A stretch of DNA of 64,000 nucleotides from Azospirillum doebereinerae (GTDB taxonomy: Bacteria; Pseudomonadota; Alphaproteobacteria; Azospirillales; Azospirillaceae). The notes under the pieces were generated by a model that saw only the letters and a list, made by a program, of their open reading frames with translations, searched no databases and was not told where the DNA came from. The position numbers and the translations under genes are program-made. Location: NCBI RefSeq assembly GCF_003989665.1, contig NZ_RZIJ01000005.1:124001-188000 (forward strand). Reading direction: 5' to 3'. Shown here piece after piece: positions 41,227 through 50,173 of this stretch (position 1 is the first letter of the stretch; the number at the start of each line of letters is the position of its first letter).

Positions 41227-42318
41227 ATGTCCGCTTCCCAGCCCCATCCGCGACGCGTCGCCGTCGTCCTGTTCAACCTCGGCGGCCCCGACGCCCCCGA
41301 GGCGGTGCGCCCGTTCCTGTTCAACCTGTTCGCGGATCCGGCCATCATCCGGTTGCCGAACCCGTTCCGGTTCCTGGTCGCCAGCCTGATCTCCAAGCGG
41401 CGGGCCAAGCCGGCGACGGAGATTTACGCGCATCTTGGCGGCAAGTCGCCGCTGCTGGAAAACACCCAGGCGCAGGCGGCGGCGCTGCAGGAGCGGCTCG
41501 GATCTGCCCCCGGATCCGGTGCCGGATCCGCCGGGCTGGACGGCGTCGAGTCGCGCGTCTTCGTCGCGATGCGCTACTGGCACCCGATGAGCGCGGAGAC
41601 GGCGTCGCAGGTGAAGGCCTACGACCCGGATCTGGTCGTGCTTCTGCCGCTCTACCCGCAATTCTCCACCACCACCACGGCGTCGAGCGCCAAGGCGTGG
41701 CGCGAGGCGGCCGACACGGTGGGGCTGACCGCGCCGACGCGGCTGCTCTGCTGCTACCCGACCGAGGCCGGCTTCATCGACGCGACCGCCGACCGGATCC
41801 GCCCGCTCTACACGGCGGCGGCGCGCCACGGCACCCCGCGCGTCCTGTTCTCCGCCCATGGGCTGCCGAAGAAGATCGTCGCGTCCGGCGATCCCTACCA
41901 GTGGCAGTGCGAGCGGACGGCGGAGTCCATCGCCGCGGCGCTGGGCATCGACGACCTCGACTGGGTCAACTGCTACCAGAGCCGCGTCGGCCCGATGGAG
42001 TGGATCGGCCCCAGCACCGACGCCGAGATCCGCCGGGCAGGTCAGGAGGGACGGCCCATCCTTGTGGTGCCGATGGCCTTCGTGTCGGAGCATTCCGAGA
42101 CGCTGGTCGAGATCGAGATCGAGTACCGCCACCTCGCCAAGGAAGCCGGGGTGCCGCACTTCGCCCGCGTGCCGACGGTGGGGGTGGCGCCGCCCTTCAT
42201 CGACGGGCTGGCGCGGCTCGTGAGGCAATCGGTGGCCAACGACCGGCCGGTCTGCGCCCAGTACGGCGACCGGATCTGCCCGGCGCATTTCTCCGGCTGC
42301 CCGCAGGGCCGCCGCTAA
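41227..42318 (+). CDS. hemH: Ferrochelatase
   Basis: A 363-residue enzyme inserting Fe(II) into protoporphyrin IX. It begins RRVAVVLFNLGGPDAPEAV, has AMRYWHPMSAETASQV, LLPLYPQFSTTTTASS, the catalytic His in VLFSAHGLPKKIV and the C-terminal Cys-rich CAQYGDRICPAHFSGC. A Gly/Ser/Ala/Pro insertion at about residues 91-103 (GSAPGSGAGSAG) is coded by a GGATCC-type mini-repeat and lies in a loop before AMRYWHP. The C-terminal Cys residues could hold a 2Fe-2S cluster, which is not proven. It lies 64 bases after hemE. Confidence 0.96.
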   Translation: MSASQPHPRRVAVVLFNLGGPDAPEAVRPFLFNLFADPAIIRLPNPFRFLVASLISKRRAKPATEIYAHLGGKSPLLENTQAQAAALQERLGSAPGSGAGSAGLDGVESRVFVAMRYWHPMSAETASQVKAYDPDLVVLLPLYPQFSTTTTASSAKAWREAADTVGLTAPTRLLCCYPTEAGFIDATADRIRPLYTAAARHGTPRVLFSAHGLPKKIVASGDPYQWQCERTAESIAAALGIDDLDWVNCYQSRVGPMEWIGPSTDAEIRRAGQEGRPILVVPMAFVSEHSETLVEIEIEYRHLAKEAGVPHFARVPTVGVAPPFIDGLARLVRQSVANDRPVCAQYGDRICPAHFSGCPQGRR

Positions 42319-42347
42319 CCGCAAGACATGGGTTGAGGGGGCTTCCG

Positions 42348-42776
42348 GTGCTGTATCTGTGGATCAAGGCGCTGCACGTCATCAGCATCATCGCCTGGAT
42401 GGCCGGTCTGCTGTATTTGCCGCGCCTGTTCGTCTACCACACCCAGGCCGCCCCCGGATCCGAGGCGTCGGAGACCTTCAAGGTCATGGAACGGCGCCTG
42501 CTGCGCGCCATCATGGACCCGGCGATGACCGCCGCCTACGTCTTCGGCATCACGATGCTCGTGCTGGAGCCGGCCTGGATGAAGCAGGGCTGGCTGCACG
42601 CCAAGCTCCTGTTCGTGCTGCTGCTGACCGCCAGCCACATCCTGATGGGCCGCTGGCAGAAGGACTTCGCGCTCGATCGCAACACCCGGCCCCAGCGCTT
42701 CTATCGCATCGTCAACGAGGTGCCGACGCTGCTGATGATGGGCATCGTCGTCTTCGTCATCGTCAAACCCTTCTGA
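42348..42776 (+). CDS. hemJ: Protoporphyrinogen oxidase HemJ
   Basis: A 142-residue membrane protein with four hydrophobic helices. It opens VLYLWIKALHVISIIAWMAG with the conserved His and ends FRIVNEVPTLLMMG-type residues (here YRIVNEVPTLLMMGIVVF). HemJ oxidises protoporphyrinogen IX to protoporphyrin IX. The GTG at 42348 is supported by TTGAGGGGG about 7 bases upstream. Together with hemE and hemH the last heme steps are encoded side by side. Confidence 0.95.
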   Translation: MLYLWIKALHVISIIAWMAGLLYLPRLFVYHTQAAPGSEASETFKVMERRLLRAIMDPAMTAAYVFGITMLVLEPAWMKQGWLHAKLLFVLLLTASHILMGRWQKDFALDRNTRPQRFYRIVNEVPTLLMMGIVVFVIVKPF

Positions 42777-43094
42777 ACAGGCCTTGTCGAACAGGGTTGA
42801 AAACGTGGCGGAAAGATGCATGGGCGGTTCCGCTTTCGTTTGACTTGATGCCGTCGATCCGATAATCCTTTCAACACCACGGGGTTTTCGCCCCATGGCA
42901 CCCCACACCCACATCTGCCGATCCGACGCTCTGTTCTTGAGCCGGGCAGGGTGGCTGGCGAGTCCGTTCCGCTCGTCCACCACGCCATCCGCCGCCCAAC
43001 CGACGCGACCGCTTCCACGCGAAGCGCGGTCGGCCGGATTTTTCAGGCACTCCCCCGCAAAGCCCCATCCGACGATGATTCCACAGGCATTCCC
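42777..43094 (+). promoter_or_regulatory. rho promoter and structured 5' leader
   Basis: The 318 bases upstream of rho hold no gene. A sigma70-like promoter TTGACT (42840-42845), 17-base spacer, TAATCC (42863-42868) leads into a leader of about 220 bases. A small hairpin GGGG-TTTTCG-CCCC follows near 42882-42895. Next comes a C-rich, G-poor stretch (about 42889-42918) like a Rho-loading site. A second hairpin CGACCGC/GCGGTCG (43006-43032) is followed by TTTTT at 43039-43043. This layout fits autoregulation of rho by termination in its leader, as known in E. coli. All elements are read by eye. Confidence 0.6.
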
Positions 43095-44351
43095 ATGCAT
43101 CTCCAAGAGCTGAAGTGCAAAAGCCCCGCCGAACTTCTGGCGTTCGCGGAGGAGCTGCAGATCGAAAACGCCAGCACCCTGCGCAAGCAGGACATGATGT
43201 TCGCGATCCTCAAGCAGCTGGCCGAAAACGACGTGCCGATCTTCGGCGACGGGGTGTTGGAGGTTCTTCAGGACGGTTTCGGTTTTCTACGCTCGCCTGA
43301 GTCCAATTACCTGCCGGGTCCCGACGACATCTACGTCAGCCCGAGCCAAGTGCGCCGTTTCAGCCTGCGCACCGGCGACACGGTGGAGGGGCAGATCCGG
43401 TCCCCCAAGGACGGCGAGCGCTACTTCGCCCTGCTCAAGGTCAACACGATCAACTTCGACGCGCCCGACAAGGTCCGTCACCGCATCAACTTCGACAACC
43501 TGACGCCGCTCTACCCCGAAGAGCGCATCCGGATGGAGGTCGAGGACCCCACCAAGAAGAACCTGACCGGCCGCATCGTCGATCTGGTCTCGCCGCTCGG
43601 CAAGGGGCAGCGCGGCCTGATCGTGGCGCCGCCGCGCACCGGCAAGACGGTGATGCTGCAGAACATCGCGCATTCCGTCGCCACCAACCACCCGGAAGCC
43701 TACCTGATCGTCCTGCTGATCGACGAGCGTCCGGAAGAAGTCACCGACATGGCCCGCTCGGTGCGCGGCGAGGTCATCAGCTCGACCTTCGACGAACCGG
43801 CGACCCGCCACGTCCAGGTCGCCGAGATGGTCATCGAGAAGGCCAAGCGGCTGGTCGAGCACAAGCGCGACGTCGTCATCCTGCTGGACTCGATCACCCG
43901 TCTCGCCCGCGCCTACAACACCGTCGTGCCGTCGTCGGGCAAGGTGCTGACCGGCGGCGTCGACGCCAACGCGCTGCAACGGCCCAAGCGCTTCTTCGGC
44001 GCCGCGCGCAACGTGGAGGAGGGCGGGTCGCTGACCATCATCGCCACCGCGCTGATCGACACCGGCAGCCGCATGGACGAGGTGATCTTCGAAGAGTTCA
44101 AGGGCACCGGCAACTCGGAAATCGTGCTGGACCGCAAGCTCTCCGACAAGCGCACCTTCCCGGCCATCGACATCTCCAAGTCGGGCACCCGCAAGGAGGA
44201 ACTGCTGGTCGACAAGGGCACCATGTCGAAGATGTGGATCCTGCGCCGCATCCTGATGCCGATGGGCGTGACCGACGCGGTCGACTTCCTGGTCGACAAG
44301 CTCAAGCACACCAAGTCGAACGGCGAGTTCTTCGAAAGCATGAACCAGTAG
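43095..44351 (+). CDS. rho: Transcription termination factor Rho
   Basis: A 418-residue hexameric RNA helicase, the usual length. The N-terminal domain has [20 protein letters not shown] and the RNA-binding [20 protein letters not shown]. The ATPase core has the P-loop [18 protein letters not shown], Walker [17 protein letters not shown], the Q loop [17 protein letters not shown] and the R loop. The ATG at 43095 gives the standard start; an upstream start at 42951 lies in the leader. The gene is followed by a strong bidirectional terminator. Confidence 0.98.
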   Translation: MHLQELKCKSPAELLAFAEELQIENASTLRKQDMMFAILKQLAENDVPIFGDGVLEVLQDGFGFLRSPESNYLPGPDDIYVSPSQVRRFSLRTGDTVEGQIRSPKDGERYFALLKVNTINFDAPDKVRHRINFDNLTPLYPEERIRMEVEDPTKKNLTGRIVDLVSPLGKGQRGLIVAPPRTGKTVMLQNIAHSVATNHPEAYLIVLLIDERPEEVTDMARSVRGEVISSTFDEPATRHVQVAEMVIEKAKRLVEHKRDVVILLDSITRLARAYNTVVPSSGKVLTGGVDANALQRPKRFFGAARNVEEGGSLTIIATALIDTGSRMDEVIFEEFKGTGNSEIVLDRKLSDKRTFPAIDISKSGTRKEELLVDKGTMSKMWILRRILMPMGVTDAVDFLVDKLKHTKSNGEFFESMNQ

Positions 44352-44382
44352 TTCGACCCGGATCCGGAGGTAAAAACTCCGG

Positions 44383-44428
44383 GCATGAAAAAGGCGAGGG
44401 GCTTTGCGGCCTCTCGCCTTTTTCATGC
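44383..44428. terminator. Strong bidirectional terminator between rho and secB
   Basis: GCATGAAAAAGGCGAGGGGC and GCCTCTCGCCTTTTTCATGC form a near-perfect 20-base-pair stem (one mismatch in the upper part) around a short loop. A-rich and T-rich arms give an effective U run in either direction. It lies between the convergent stops of rho (44351) and secB (44492). This is the clearest intrinsic terminator in the window. Confidence 0.92.
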
Positions 44429-44491
44429 TCGCTGTTCCGCTTGGGCGGTGCCGGACCGGATCCGGCCTCGCCCGAGCGGAAGACGGCAGCC

Positions 44492-44998
44492 TTAGAACGG
44501 GGGCTGCTGCGGCTCGGTGCCGCCGGCCTGGGGAGCGGCGGCGGCGCCTTGGCGGTGGTACAGGTCGGCGAAGTCGATCGGGTTGACCATCAGCGGCGGG
44601 TAGCCGCCGTCGCGGGTCGCCGAGGACACGATGGCGCGCGCGAAGGGGAACAGCATGCGCGGGCCTTCGATCATCAGCACCGGACGGTGATGCTCCTGCG
44701 GCAGGCCCGGCAGCTGGAACAGGCCGCCGTAGGACAGCTCGACGATGAAGGCGACGCCCTCGCCCTGGCGGGCCTCGCAGCGCAGCTGCAGGGTCACCTC
44801 GTAGACGTCCTCGCCGACCATCTGGGCCTGGACGTCGACGCCGATGTTGACCTGGGGCTGCGGCTGGTTGGGCAGCAGGCTCTGCGGCGCGTTGGGGTTC
44901 TCGAAGGACAGGTCCTTCACATACTGGGCCAGGACGTGCATCGGCAGCGAAGACGCCTGGGACGATTGCTCGGCGCCGTTGCTCAGCTGATCGGACAT
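44492..44998 (-). CDS. secB: Protein-export chaperone SecB
   Basis: A 168-residue tetrameric cytosolic chaperone that keeps preproteins unfolded for SecA. The core runs HVLAQYVKDLSFENPNAPQS and LQLRCEARQGEGVAFIVELS, followed by LFPFARAIVSSATRDGGYPP. The N-terminal 18 residues are Ser/Gln-rich, and the acidic tail is replaced by a Pro/Gln-rich end. The ATG at 44998 is selected because the frame upstream to 45112 carries no family similarity. secB beside the origin is common in alphaproteobacteria. Confidence 0.97.
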   Translation of the reverse strand: MSDQLSNGAEQSSQASSLPMHVLAQYVKDLSFENPNAPQSLLPNQPQPQVNIGVDVQAQMVGEDVYEVTLQLRCEARQGEGVAFIVELSYGGLFQLPGLPQEHHRPVLMIEGPRMLFPFARAIVSSATRDGGYPPLMVNPIDFADLYHRQGAAAAPQAGGTEPQQPPF

Positions 44999-45122
44999 AA
45001 CGGACTCCTGGATCGCCGGTCCGGCCGTCGAGACGGCGGCGGGCGGTGATGGTTCGGGGTGGAAAAAGGGTTCGCGGAATGGCTGGCTAGCACGGATCCG
45101 CCACCCTGCCAACGGAAAGCGC

Positions 45123-45728
45123 TCAGCCCCGCTCCGGGCCGCCCGGCCGGCGGTTTCCCCACTGGGAATCCTCCAGCCGGCGGGTGTCGGCGGGGTCGGC
45201 CGCCGGGTCCTCCGACACGTCGCGGTAGTCGCCGTCGATCACGCCCGGCGGCGGCGGGAAGGGCTGGCCGGGCCGGGGACCGCCGCCGAAGCCCGGACCG
45301 GATCCGGGGGCAGATCCGGCCCCGGATCCGGCCGCCGGACGGCCGAAACCGGGGCCGCCGAACATTGGAAAAGCGCCCTTTCCGACCATCCGGGCCAGCA
45401 GCCAGCGGCCCAGGCCCCGGCGCAGCGGGCGGATCAGCAGGGCGATCGCGACCAGATCGCTCAAGAACCCCGGAACGATCAGCAGGATGCCGGCGATGAC
45501 CTCGCAGAAGCCGTCGAGCACCGCGCCGATCGGCGCTTGGCCCCCCGCCGTGGCGGTCTGGGCGCGGGTCAGCGCGGCGAGGCCTCGGTGACGCACCAGA
45601 AAAACGCCGACCACGGCGGACAGGAGCAAGAGTCCGATGGTCGGTCCGGCGCCGATCCAGTCGCCGACCTGGATGAAACCGACGATCTCCAGGATCGGCA
45701 GGAGGAGGATCAACAGCAGGGGATTCAT
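45123..45728 (-). CDS. fxsA: FxsA family membrane protein
   Basis: A 201-residue protein. It has two N-terminal membrane helices (LLILLLPILEIVGFIQVGDW and the next) and the conserved TIGLLLLSAVVGVFLVRHRG. A further hydrophobic pair lies around FCEVIAGILLIVPGFLSDLV. FxsA affects phage exclusion in E. coli when overproduced; its normal role is unclear. The C-terminal 75 residues are rich in Gly, Pro, Ser and Asp, and include a GSGAGSAPGSGPG stretch coded by the GGATCC mini-repeat. It is followed by secB on the same strand after 124 bases. Confidence 0.9.
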   Translation of the reverse strand: MNPLLLILLLPILEIVGFIQVGDWIGAGPTIGLLLLSAVVGVFLVRHRGLAALTRAQTATAGGQAPIGAVLDGFCEVIAGILLIVPGFLSDLVAIALLIRPLRRGLGRWLLARMVGKGAFPMFGGPGFGRPAAGSGAGSAPGSGPGFGGGPRPGQPFPPPPGVIDGDYRDVSEDPAADPADTRRLEDSQWGNRRPGGPERG

Positions 45729-45775
45729 GGCTGTCCTTGCTCTTCGGGCTTTCAGGCCCTATCTACACTGGGCTA

Positions 45776-45803
45776 GGACGTCCGGTCGATGATTTGGACG
45801 TCC
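45776..45803. promoter_or_regulatory. Paired GGACGTCC palindromes in the fxsA-timA intergenic region
   Basis: GGACGTCC occurs at 45776-45783 and again at 45796-45803, so the two palindromes are 20 bases apart start to start, about two helical turns. They lie in the 201-base divergent region between fxsA and the Tim44-like gene, nearer fxsA. The spacing is what a dimeric repressor or activator bound side by side would need, but no regulator is known for this pair. Confidence 0.4.
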
Positions 45804-45929
45804 GCGTGTTCGGTGGCTCGGGTTACACGTAATGTGGCCGTGCCGGTCGGTCCAGGGGGCGGCGCGTCCCGAATGGGCCTCATGAACCGGAACGCATGAA
45901 AGCGGGCCTGGAATCGGAAGGATCGGACG

Positions 45930-46604
45930 ATGGGAGATGGGTTCGTGTTCATCGAGATCATAATTTTCGCGATGATCGCGGCGTTCCTCGTCTATCGGCT
46001 GCGCAGCGTCCTCGGCCGCCGCACCGGCGAGGAGCAGCAGCGGCCGAATCCCTTCACCGCGCGGCCCAACCAGCCCGACAACGTCGTGACGCTGCCCGAC
46101 CGCAACCGCCCGCGTCCCGATGCCGCACCCCTGTCGGACGAGCCGGTCTCGCTGGCCGTGGCGCTGGAGCAGATCAAGGCCGCCGACCCCAGCTTCGACG
46201 AGAAGCATTTCCTGGAGGGCGCCAAGGCCGCCTTCCAGATGATCGTCGAGGCCTTCGCCCGCGGTGACACGGCGGCGCTGCGTCCACTGCTGGCTGACGA
46301 CGTCTACGAGAACTTCGCCCGCGCCATCCGTGACCGCCAAGCCGCCGGCGAGCAGTACGAGACCCGCGTCGACCTCGTCCGCGAGGCCGACGTGGTCGAG
46401 GCCAAGCTCGGCGCCGACCACACCGCGCGGGTCACGGTCAAGCTGGTCTCCGACCAGATGAACGTGCTGCGCGACCGCAACGGCGCCGTGATCGACGGCG
46501 ATCCCGACGCGGTGGTCGAGGCGACCGACGTCTGGACCTTCGCCCGCAACACCCGCGCCCGCGATCCCAACTGGGCGCTGGTCGAGACGCGCGTCACCAA
46601 TTGA
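45930..46604 (+). CDS. timA: Tim44-like domain inner-membrane protein (TimA)
   Basis: A 224-residue protein with one N-terminal membrane helix (FVFIEIIIFAMIAAFLVYRL) followed by a Pro-rich linker. A C-terminal Tim44 domain follows (FLEGAKAAFQMIVEAFARGD, LLADDVYENFARAIRDRQAA, VEATDVWTFARN). The bacterial relatives of mitochondrial Tim44 (TimA) are peripheral or single-pass proteins of alphaproteobacteria whose client is unknown. Its stop overlaps the mltA TTG start by a few bases, so it is translationally coupled to mltA. Confidence 0.9.
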   Translation: MGDGFVFIEIIIFAMIAAFLVYRLRSVLGRRTGEEQQRPNPFTARPNQPDNVVTLPDRNRPRPDAAPLSDEPVSLAVALEQIKAADPSFDEKHFLEGAKAAFQMIVEAFARGDTAALRPLLADDVYENFARAIRDRQAAGEQYETRVDLVREADVVEAKLGADHTARVTVKLVSDQMNVLRDRNGAVIDGDPDAVVEATDVWTFARNTRARDPNWALVETRVTN

Positions 46605-47803
46605 TCGCGCAAAGCCGGGGACGCGGCCTTGCCCTTTTCGGGGTCTTGGCGCTGTCCCTTGCCGCCTGCGACCGCAAGGAGGAGGCCAAGGCCCCTCCGC
46701 CGCCCGAGGCGCTGACCCTCACCCCCGTCGCCTTCACCGACCTGCCGGGCTGGACCGCCGACCGTGTGGCCGAGGCGCTTCCAGCTCTGGACCGCTCCTG
46801 CGGCCGGTTCGCCGCGTTGCCGCCGGACCGCCCGGTCGGGCCGAGCGCGGTGGGCGGCAAGGCCGCTGACTGGCGGGGCCCTTGCGCCGCCCTGGCCGCC
46901 GTTCCCAAGGGCGACGACGGTGCCGCCCGTGCCTTCTTCCAGGCGCAGTTCACCCCCTACGCCGCCGCCAACAACGACGACCGCAAGGGCCTCTTCACCG
47001 GCTATTACGAGGTCGAGCTGGAGGGCAGCCGCGCCCCGGATCCGGCCTACCCGGTGCCGCTCTACAAGCGCCCGGCGGATCTGGTCATGGTCGATCTCGG
47101 CGAGTTCGCCGAGCGCTGGAAGGGCGAGCGCACCGCCGGTCGCGTCGTCGACGGCCGGCTGAAGCCCTTCGAGGACCGCGCCGCCATCGAGGCCGGCGCG
47201 CTGCGCGGCAAGGGGCTGGAACTGGTCTGGCTCAAGGACCCGGTCGCCACCTTCTTCCTGCACATCCAGGGGTCCGGCCGGATCCGCCTTGCCGACGGCG
47301 GCGAGATGCGGGTCGGCTACGCCGGGCAGAACGGGCACAAATACGTCGCCATCGGCAAGGCGCTGATCGACCGGGGCGAGCTGAAACGGGAGGAGGTCTC
47401 GTTGCAGACCATCCGCGCGTGGCTGGCCGCCCATCCCGATCAAGCGGCGGCCCTGATGAACACGAACCCGTCCTTCGTCTTTTTCCAGACCCTGACGGGC
47501 GACGGACCCATCGGCGCGCAGAACGTGGCGCTGACGCCGGGGCGCAGCCTCGCGGTGGATTCCAAGTTTTTGCCGTACGGCGCGCCGGTCTGGCTCGACG
47601 CCGAAGACCCGCTCGACAGCGCGCGGCCCCTGCAACGGCTGCTGATCGCCCAGGACACCGGGGGTGCCATTCGCGGCCCGGTGCGCGGCGACGTGTTCTG
47701 GGGCCACGGCGCGGAGGCCGAACAGCGGGCCGGCGTCATGAAGAGTCGGGGCGGCTATTTCCTGCTGCTGCCGAAGACGGTGACGGTCGTTGCTCAGAAA
47801 TAG
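46601..47803 (+). CDS. mltA: Membrane-bound lytic murein transglycosylase A
   Basis: A 400-residue lipoprotein enzyme cutting peptidoglycan between MurNAc and GlcNAc. The signal peptide ends in the lipobox LSLAAC (lipid Cys near residue 23). MltA features are LFTGYYEVELEGS, FFLHIQGSGRIRLADGGEMR and YAGQNGHKYVAIGKAL. The 3D domain shows VDSKFLPYGAPVWLDAEDP and LIAQDTGGAIRGPVRGDVFW, with the catalytic Asp residues. The start is a TTG at 46601 overlapping the timA stop; no ATG lies before the signal peptide. Confidence 0.95.
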   Translation: MIAQSRGRGLALFGVLALSLAACDRKEEAKAPPPPEALTLTPVAFTDLPGWTADRVAEALPALDRSCGRFAALPPDRPVGPSAVGGKAADWRGPCAALAAVPKGDDGAARAFFQAQFTPYAAANNDDRKGLFTGYYEVELEGSRAPDPAYPVPLYKRPADLVMVDLGEFAERWKGERTAGRVVDGRLKPFEDRAAIEAGALRGKGLELVWLKDPVATFFLHIQGSGRIRLADGGEMRVGYAGQNGHKYVAIGKALIDRGELKREEVSLQTIRAWLAAHPDQAAALMNTNPSFVFFQTLTGDGPIGAQNVALTPGRSLAVDSKFLPYGAPVWLDAEDPLDSARPLQRLLIAQDTGGAIRGPVRGDVFWGHGAEAEQRAGVMKSRGGYFLLLPKTVTVVAQK

Positions 47804-47820
47804 GGTGGGCTGACATGGAA

Positions 47821-47849
47821 AGGGCGCCGGATCCGGTGTCCGGCGCCCT
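47821..47849. terminator. Bidirectional terminator between mltA and the HIT gene
   Basis: AGGGCGCCGGA (47821-47831) and TCCGGCGCCCT (47839-47849) form a perfect 11-base-pair stem with a seven-base loop. It lies between the convergent stops at 47803 and 47883. There is no strong T tract, so it is a weaker intrinsic terminator or an RNA end-protecting hairpin. Its loop side contains a GGATCCGG sequence shared with the mini-repeats. Confidence 0.7.
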
Positions 47850-47852
47850 CAA

Positions 47853-47868
47853 TGTTTCACGTGGATCG
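47853..47868. other. Degenerate parS-like half-site
   Basis: TGTTTCACGTGGATCG shares 13 of 16 bases with parS. The left half and centre (TGTTTCACGTG) are intact and the right half has decayed. It lies between mltA and the HIT gene, about 8 kb right of the probable origin, on the side opposite the other sites. It may be a decayed or weak ParB site. Confidence 0.45.
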
Positions 47869-47882
47869 GAACCGCGCGTGGA

Positions 47883-48251
47883 TCACGCCGGATTGATCAT
47901 CCGGCCCAGGTTGCGCCCGGCCAGGATGTGGATGTGCAGATGCGGCACGTCCTGGTTCGCGTCCGTGCCGCAGTTCGACAGCACGCGGTAACCCGTTTCG
48001 GCCGCCCCGACCTCGCGGGCGATGCTACCGACGGTGCGGAACAGATCGGTGACCTCGGCGTCCGAGGCGTTGGCGGTGAAATCGTCCATGTCCACATAGG
48101 CGCCCTTCGGGATCACCAGGATGTGGGTCGGCGCCAGCGGCTGGATGTCGTGGAAGGCCAGCGTGTGCTCGGTCTCGCGGACCTTCTTCGAGGGGATTTC
48201 CCCGCGCAGGATGCGGGCGAAGACGTTGTTCGGGTCGTAGCTCTTGGCCAT
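47883..48251 (-). CDS. HIT family nucleotide-binding protein
   Basis: A 122-residue histidine-triad protein. The triad is HLHIHI, preceded by NCGTDANQDVP, and the N-terminal NVFARILRGEIPSKKV is typical of the HINT/PKCI group. Members hydrolyse nucleoside phosphoramidates or adenylated metabolites. The ATG at 48251 is chosen. It follows hisE by 38 bases on the same strand and is probably the last gene of the his operon, as commonly seen in alphaproteobacteria. Confidence 0.93.
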   Translation of the reverse strand: MAKSYDPNNVFARILRGEIPSKKVRETEHTLAFHDIQPLAPTHILVIPKGAYVDMDDFTANASDAEVTDLFRTVGSIAREVGAAETGYRVLSNCGTDANQDVPHLHIHILAGRNLGRMINPA

Positions 48252-48289
48252 GGGGTTCGCTGTCCTCCTTGGTCGTGCCGCGCCGGTCC

Positions 48290-48643
48290 TTAGGACTTGC
48301 GGGCCTTCTTTTCGTCGATGCCGCTGGTTCCCTCGCGCTGGCCCAGCTTTTCCCACACCTCGGCCGGATCCAGCCCGGCGTCGGCCCACAGCACCATCAG
48401 GTGATAGAGCAGGTCGGCCGACTCCGCCGCGAGCGCCGCCTTGTCGCCGCGCACGGCCTCCAGGATGGCCTCGACGGCCTCCTCGCCGACCTTCTGGGCG
48501 ATCTTGGCGGTGCCCCGGCTGTAGAGCTTGGCGGTGTAGGAGCTTTCCGGGTCGCCGCCCTTGCGCGACAGCACGGTGGCGTAGAGCCGGTCGAGCACCT
48601 CGGCCGAGGCGGCGGGCGCCTTACCGGACTTGCCGTCACCCAT
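48290..48643 (-). CDS. hisE: Phosphoribosyl-ATP diphosphatase
   Basis: A 117-residue enzyme for the second step of histidine synthesis. It shows [20 protein letters not shown], the metal-site region [20 protein letters not shown] and [20 protein letters not shown]. The C-terminal tail is basic and Ser/Lys-rich. It overlaps hisF by eight bases. The HisI activity needed next is not encoded in this window, so hisI must be elsewhere. Confidence 0.96.
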   Translation of the reverse strand: MGDGKSGKAPAASAEVLDRLYATVLSRKGGDPESSYTAKLYSRGTAKIAQKVGEEAVEAILEAVRGDKAALAAESADLLYHLMVLWADAGLDPAEVWEKLGQREGTSGIDEKKARKS

Positions 48644-49427
48644 GGCTCGCGGCCTCCCGAGCCGGAACGGCCGGGCGCACCGGGATGCCGGCGGCGCCCA
48701 GCGCGGCCTTGGCCTGCCCGATGGTGTAGGTGCCGAAATGGAAAATCGAGGCGGCGAGCACGGCGGTGGCGTGGCCCTCGCGGATTCCCTCCACCAGATG
48801 GTCGAGTGTGCCGACGCCGCCCGACGCGATCACCGGCACCCGCAGGGAATCGGCGACCTTGCGGGTCAGCTCCAGGTCGAAGCCGCTCTTGGTGCCGTCG
48901 CGGTCCATCGAGGTCAGCAGGATCTCGCCGGCTCCCAGCGATTCCATGCGCTTGGCCCACTCCACCGCGTCGATGCCGGTGGCGTTGCGGCCGCCATGGG
49001 TGAAGACCTCCCACCGGCCGGGCGCGACCCGCTTGGCGTCGATGGCGACGACGATGCACTGCGCGCCGAACTTCTCGGCCGCTTCCTGCACGAACTCCGG
49101 CCGGTGGATGGCGGCGGTGTTGATCGACACCTTGTCGGCGCCGGCCAGCAGCAGCTTGCGGATGTCCTCGACCACGCGGACGCCGCCGCCGACGGTCAGC
49201 GGCATGAACACCTGTTCGGCGGTGCGGCGCACCACGTCGTAGATGGTGTCGCGGTTCTCGTGGCTGGCGGTGATGTCGAGGAAGGTCAGCTCGTCGGCCC
49301 CCTCGCGGTCGTAGACGCGGGCCTGCTCGACGGGGTCGCCGGCGTCCACCAGATCGACGAAGTTGACCCCCTTGACGACCCGGCCGTCCTTGACGTCCAG
49401 GCAGGGGATGACGCGCATCTTCAGCAT
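48636..49427 (-). CDS. hisF: Imidazole glycerol phosphate synthase, cyclase subunit
   Basis: A 263-residue TIM barrel that forms IGP and AICAR using ammonia from HisH. It opens [20 protein letters not shown], includes [40 protein letters not shown] and the catalytic Asp of [19 protein letters not shown]. The ATG at 49427 overlaps the hisA stop (ATGA); an alternative start at 49418 would also serve. HisA and HisH are immediate neighbours in the same operon. Confidence 0.98.
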   Translation of the reverse strand: MLKMRVIPCLDVKDGRVVKGVNFVDLVDAGDPVEQARVYDREGADELTFLDITASHENRDTIYDVVRRTAEQVFMPLTVGGGVRVVEDIRKLLLAGADKVSINTAAIHRPEFVQEAAEKFGAQCIVVAIDAKRVAPGRWEVFTHGGRNATGIDAVEWAKRMESLGAGEILLTSMDRDGTKSGFDLELTRKVADSLRVPVIASGGVGTLDHLVEGIREGHATAVLAASIFHFGTYTIGQAKAALGAAGIPVRPAVPAREAASHG

Positions 49428-50173
49428 CAGTCGGCGTCCTCGACGGCGGGGGCGGAGAGAAGCTCCAGGGCTTCCCGAGGGTCGATCCGCCCATCGTAGA
49501 GCGCCCGGCCGCAGATGACGCCCTCGATGCCGGTGTCCTCCTCGACCTTCAGCGCGCGCAGATCCTCCATCGACGACACGCCGCCCGACGCGATGACCGG
49601 CGTCGTCAGGTGGAAGGCGAGGTCGGAGGTGGATTCCACGTTGACGCCGCCCATGGCGCCGTCGCGGTTGATGTCGGTGTAGATGATGGCGGCGACGCCG
49701 CAATCCTCGAATTTCAGCGCCAGGTCGAGCGCCTTGATGTCCGAGGTCTCGGCCCAGCCGGCGACCGCGACGTAGCCTTCCCGCGCGTCGATGCCGACGG
49801 CGACCTTGCCGGGGAACTCGCGGCAGGCGGCCTTGACCAGCTCCGGGTCGCGCAGCGCGACGGTGCCGAGGATGACGCGGCTGACGCCCTTCTCCAGCCA
49901 CATCCCGATGGTCTTCAGGTCGCGGATGCCGCCGCCGAGCTGGACCGGGATGGTCACGGCCTTGAGGATGCTCTCCACGGCGGCGCCGTTCACCGGCTTA
50001 CCCTCGAAGGCGCCGTTGAGGTCGACCAGATGGAGCCATTCGAAGCCCTGGCTCTGGAACAGCCGGGCCTGGTCGCCGGGGTCGGTGTTGAAGACCGTGG
50101 CCTGGCTCATCTCGCCGCGCAGCAGGCGGACGCAGGCACCGTCCTTGAGGTCGATGGCGGGGTAGATGATCAT
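49427..50173 (-). CDS. hisA: ProFAR isomerase
   Basis: A 248-residue TIM barrel isomerising ProFAR to PRFAR. It opens [20 protein letters not shown] with the catalytic Asp, has [35 protein letters not shown] with the second catalytic Asp, and [16 protein letters not shown]. It starts at 50173, overlapping the GNAT gene stop (ATGA), and precedes hisF. Histidine and purine metabolism join here through AICAR release in the next step. Confidence 0.98.
   Translation of the reverse strand: MIIYPAIDLKDGACVRLLRGEMSQATVFNTDPGDQARLFQSQGFEWLHLVDLNGAFEGKPVNGAAVESILKAVTIPVQLGGGIRDLKTIGMWLEKGVSRVILGTVALRDPELVKAACREFPGKVAVGIDAREGYVAVAGWAETSDIKALDLALKFEDCGVAAIIYTDINRDGAMGGVNVESTSDLAFHLTTPVIASGGVSSMEDLRALKVEEDTGIEGVICGRALYDGRIDPREALELLSAPAVEDAD

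Noticed and set aside
41490..41540. Frameshift or assembly error in hemH at the low-complexity insert.
   Set aside because: The frame is intact across the insert, and a similar sequence occurs in other genes, so a genuine repeat insertion is more likely.
42951..43094. N-terminal extension of Rho from an upstream start at 42951.
   Set aside because: The ATG at 43095 gives the exact usual Rho length and start; the upstream codons overlap the likely regulatory leader.
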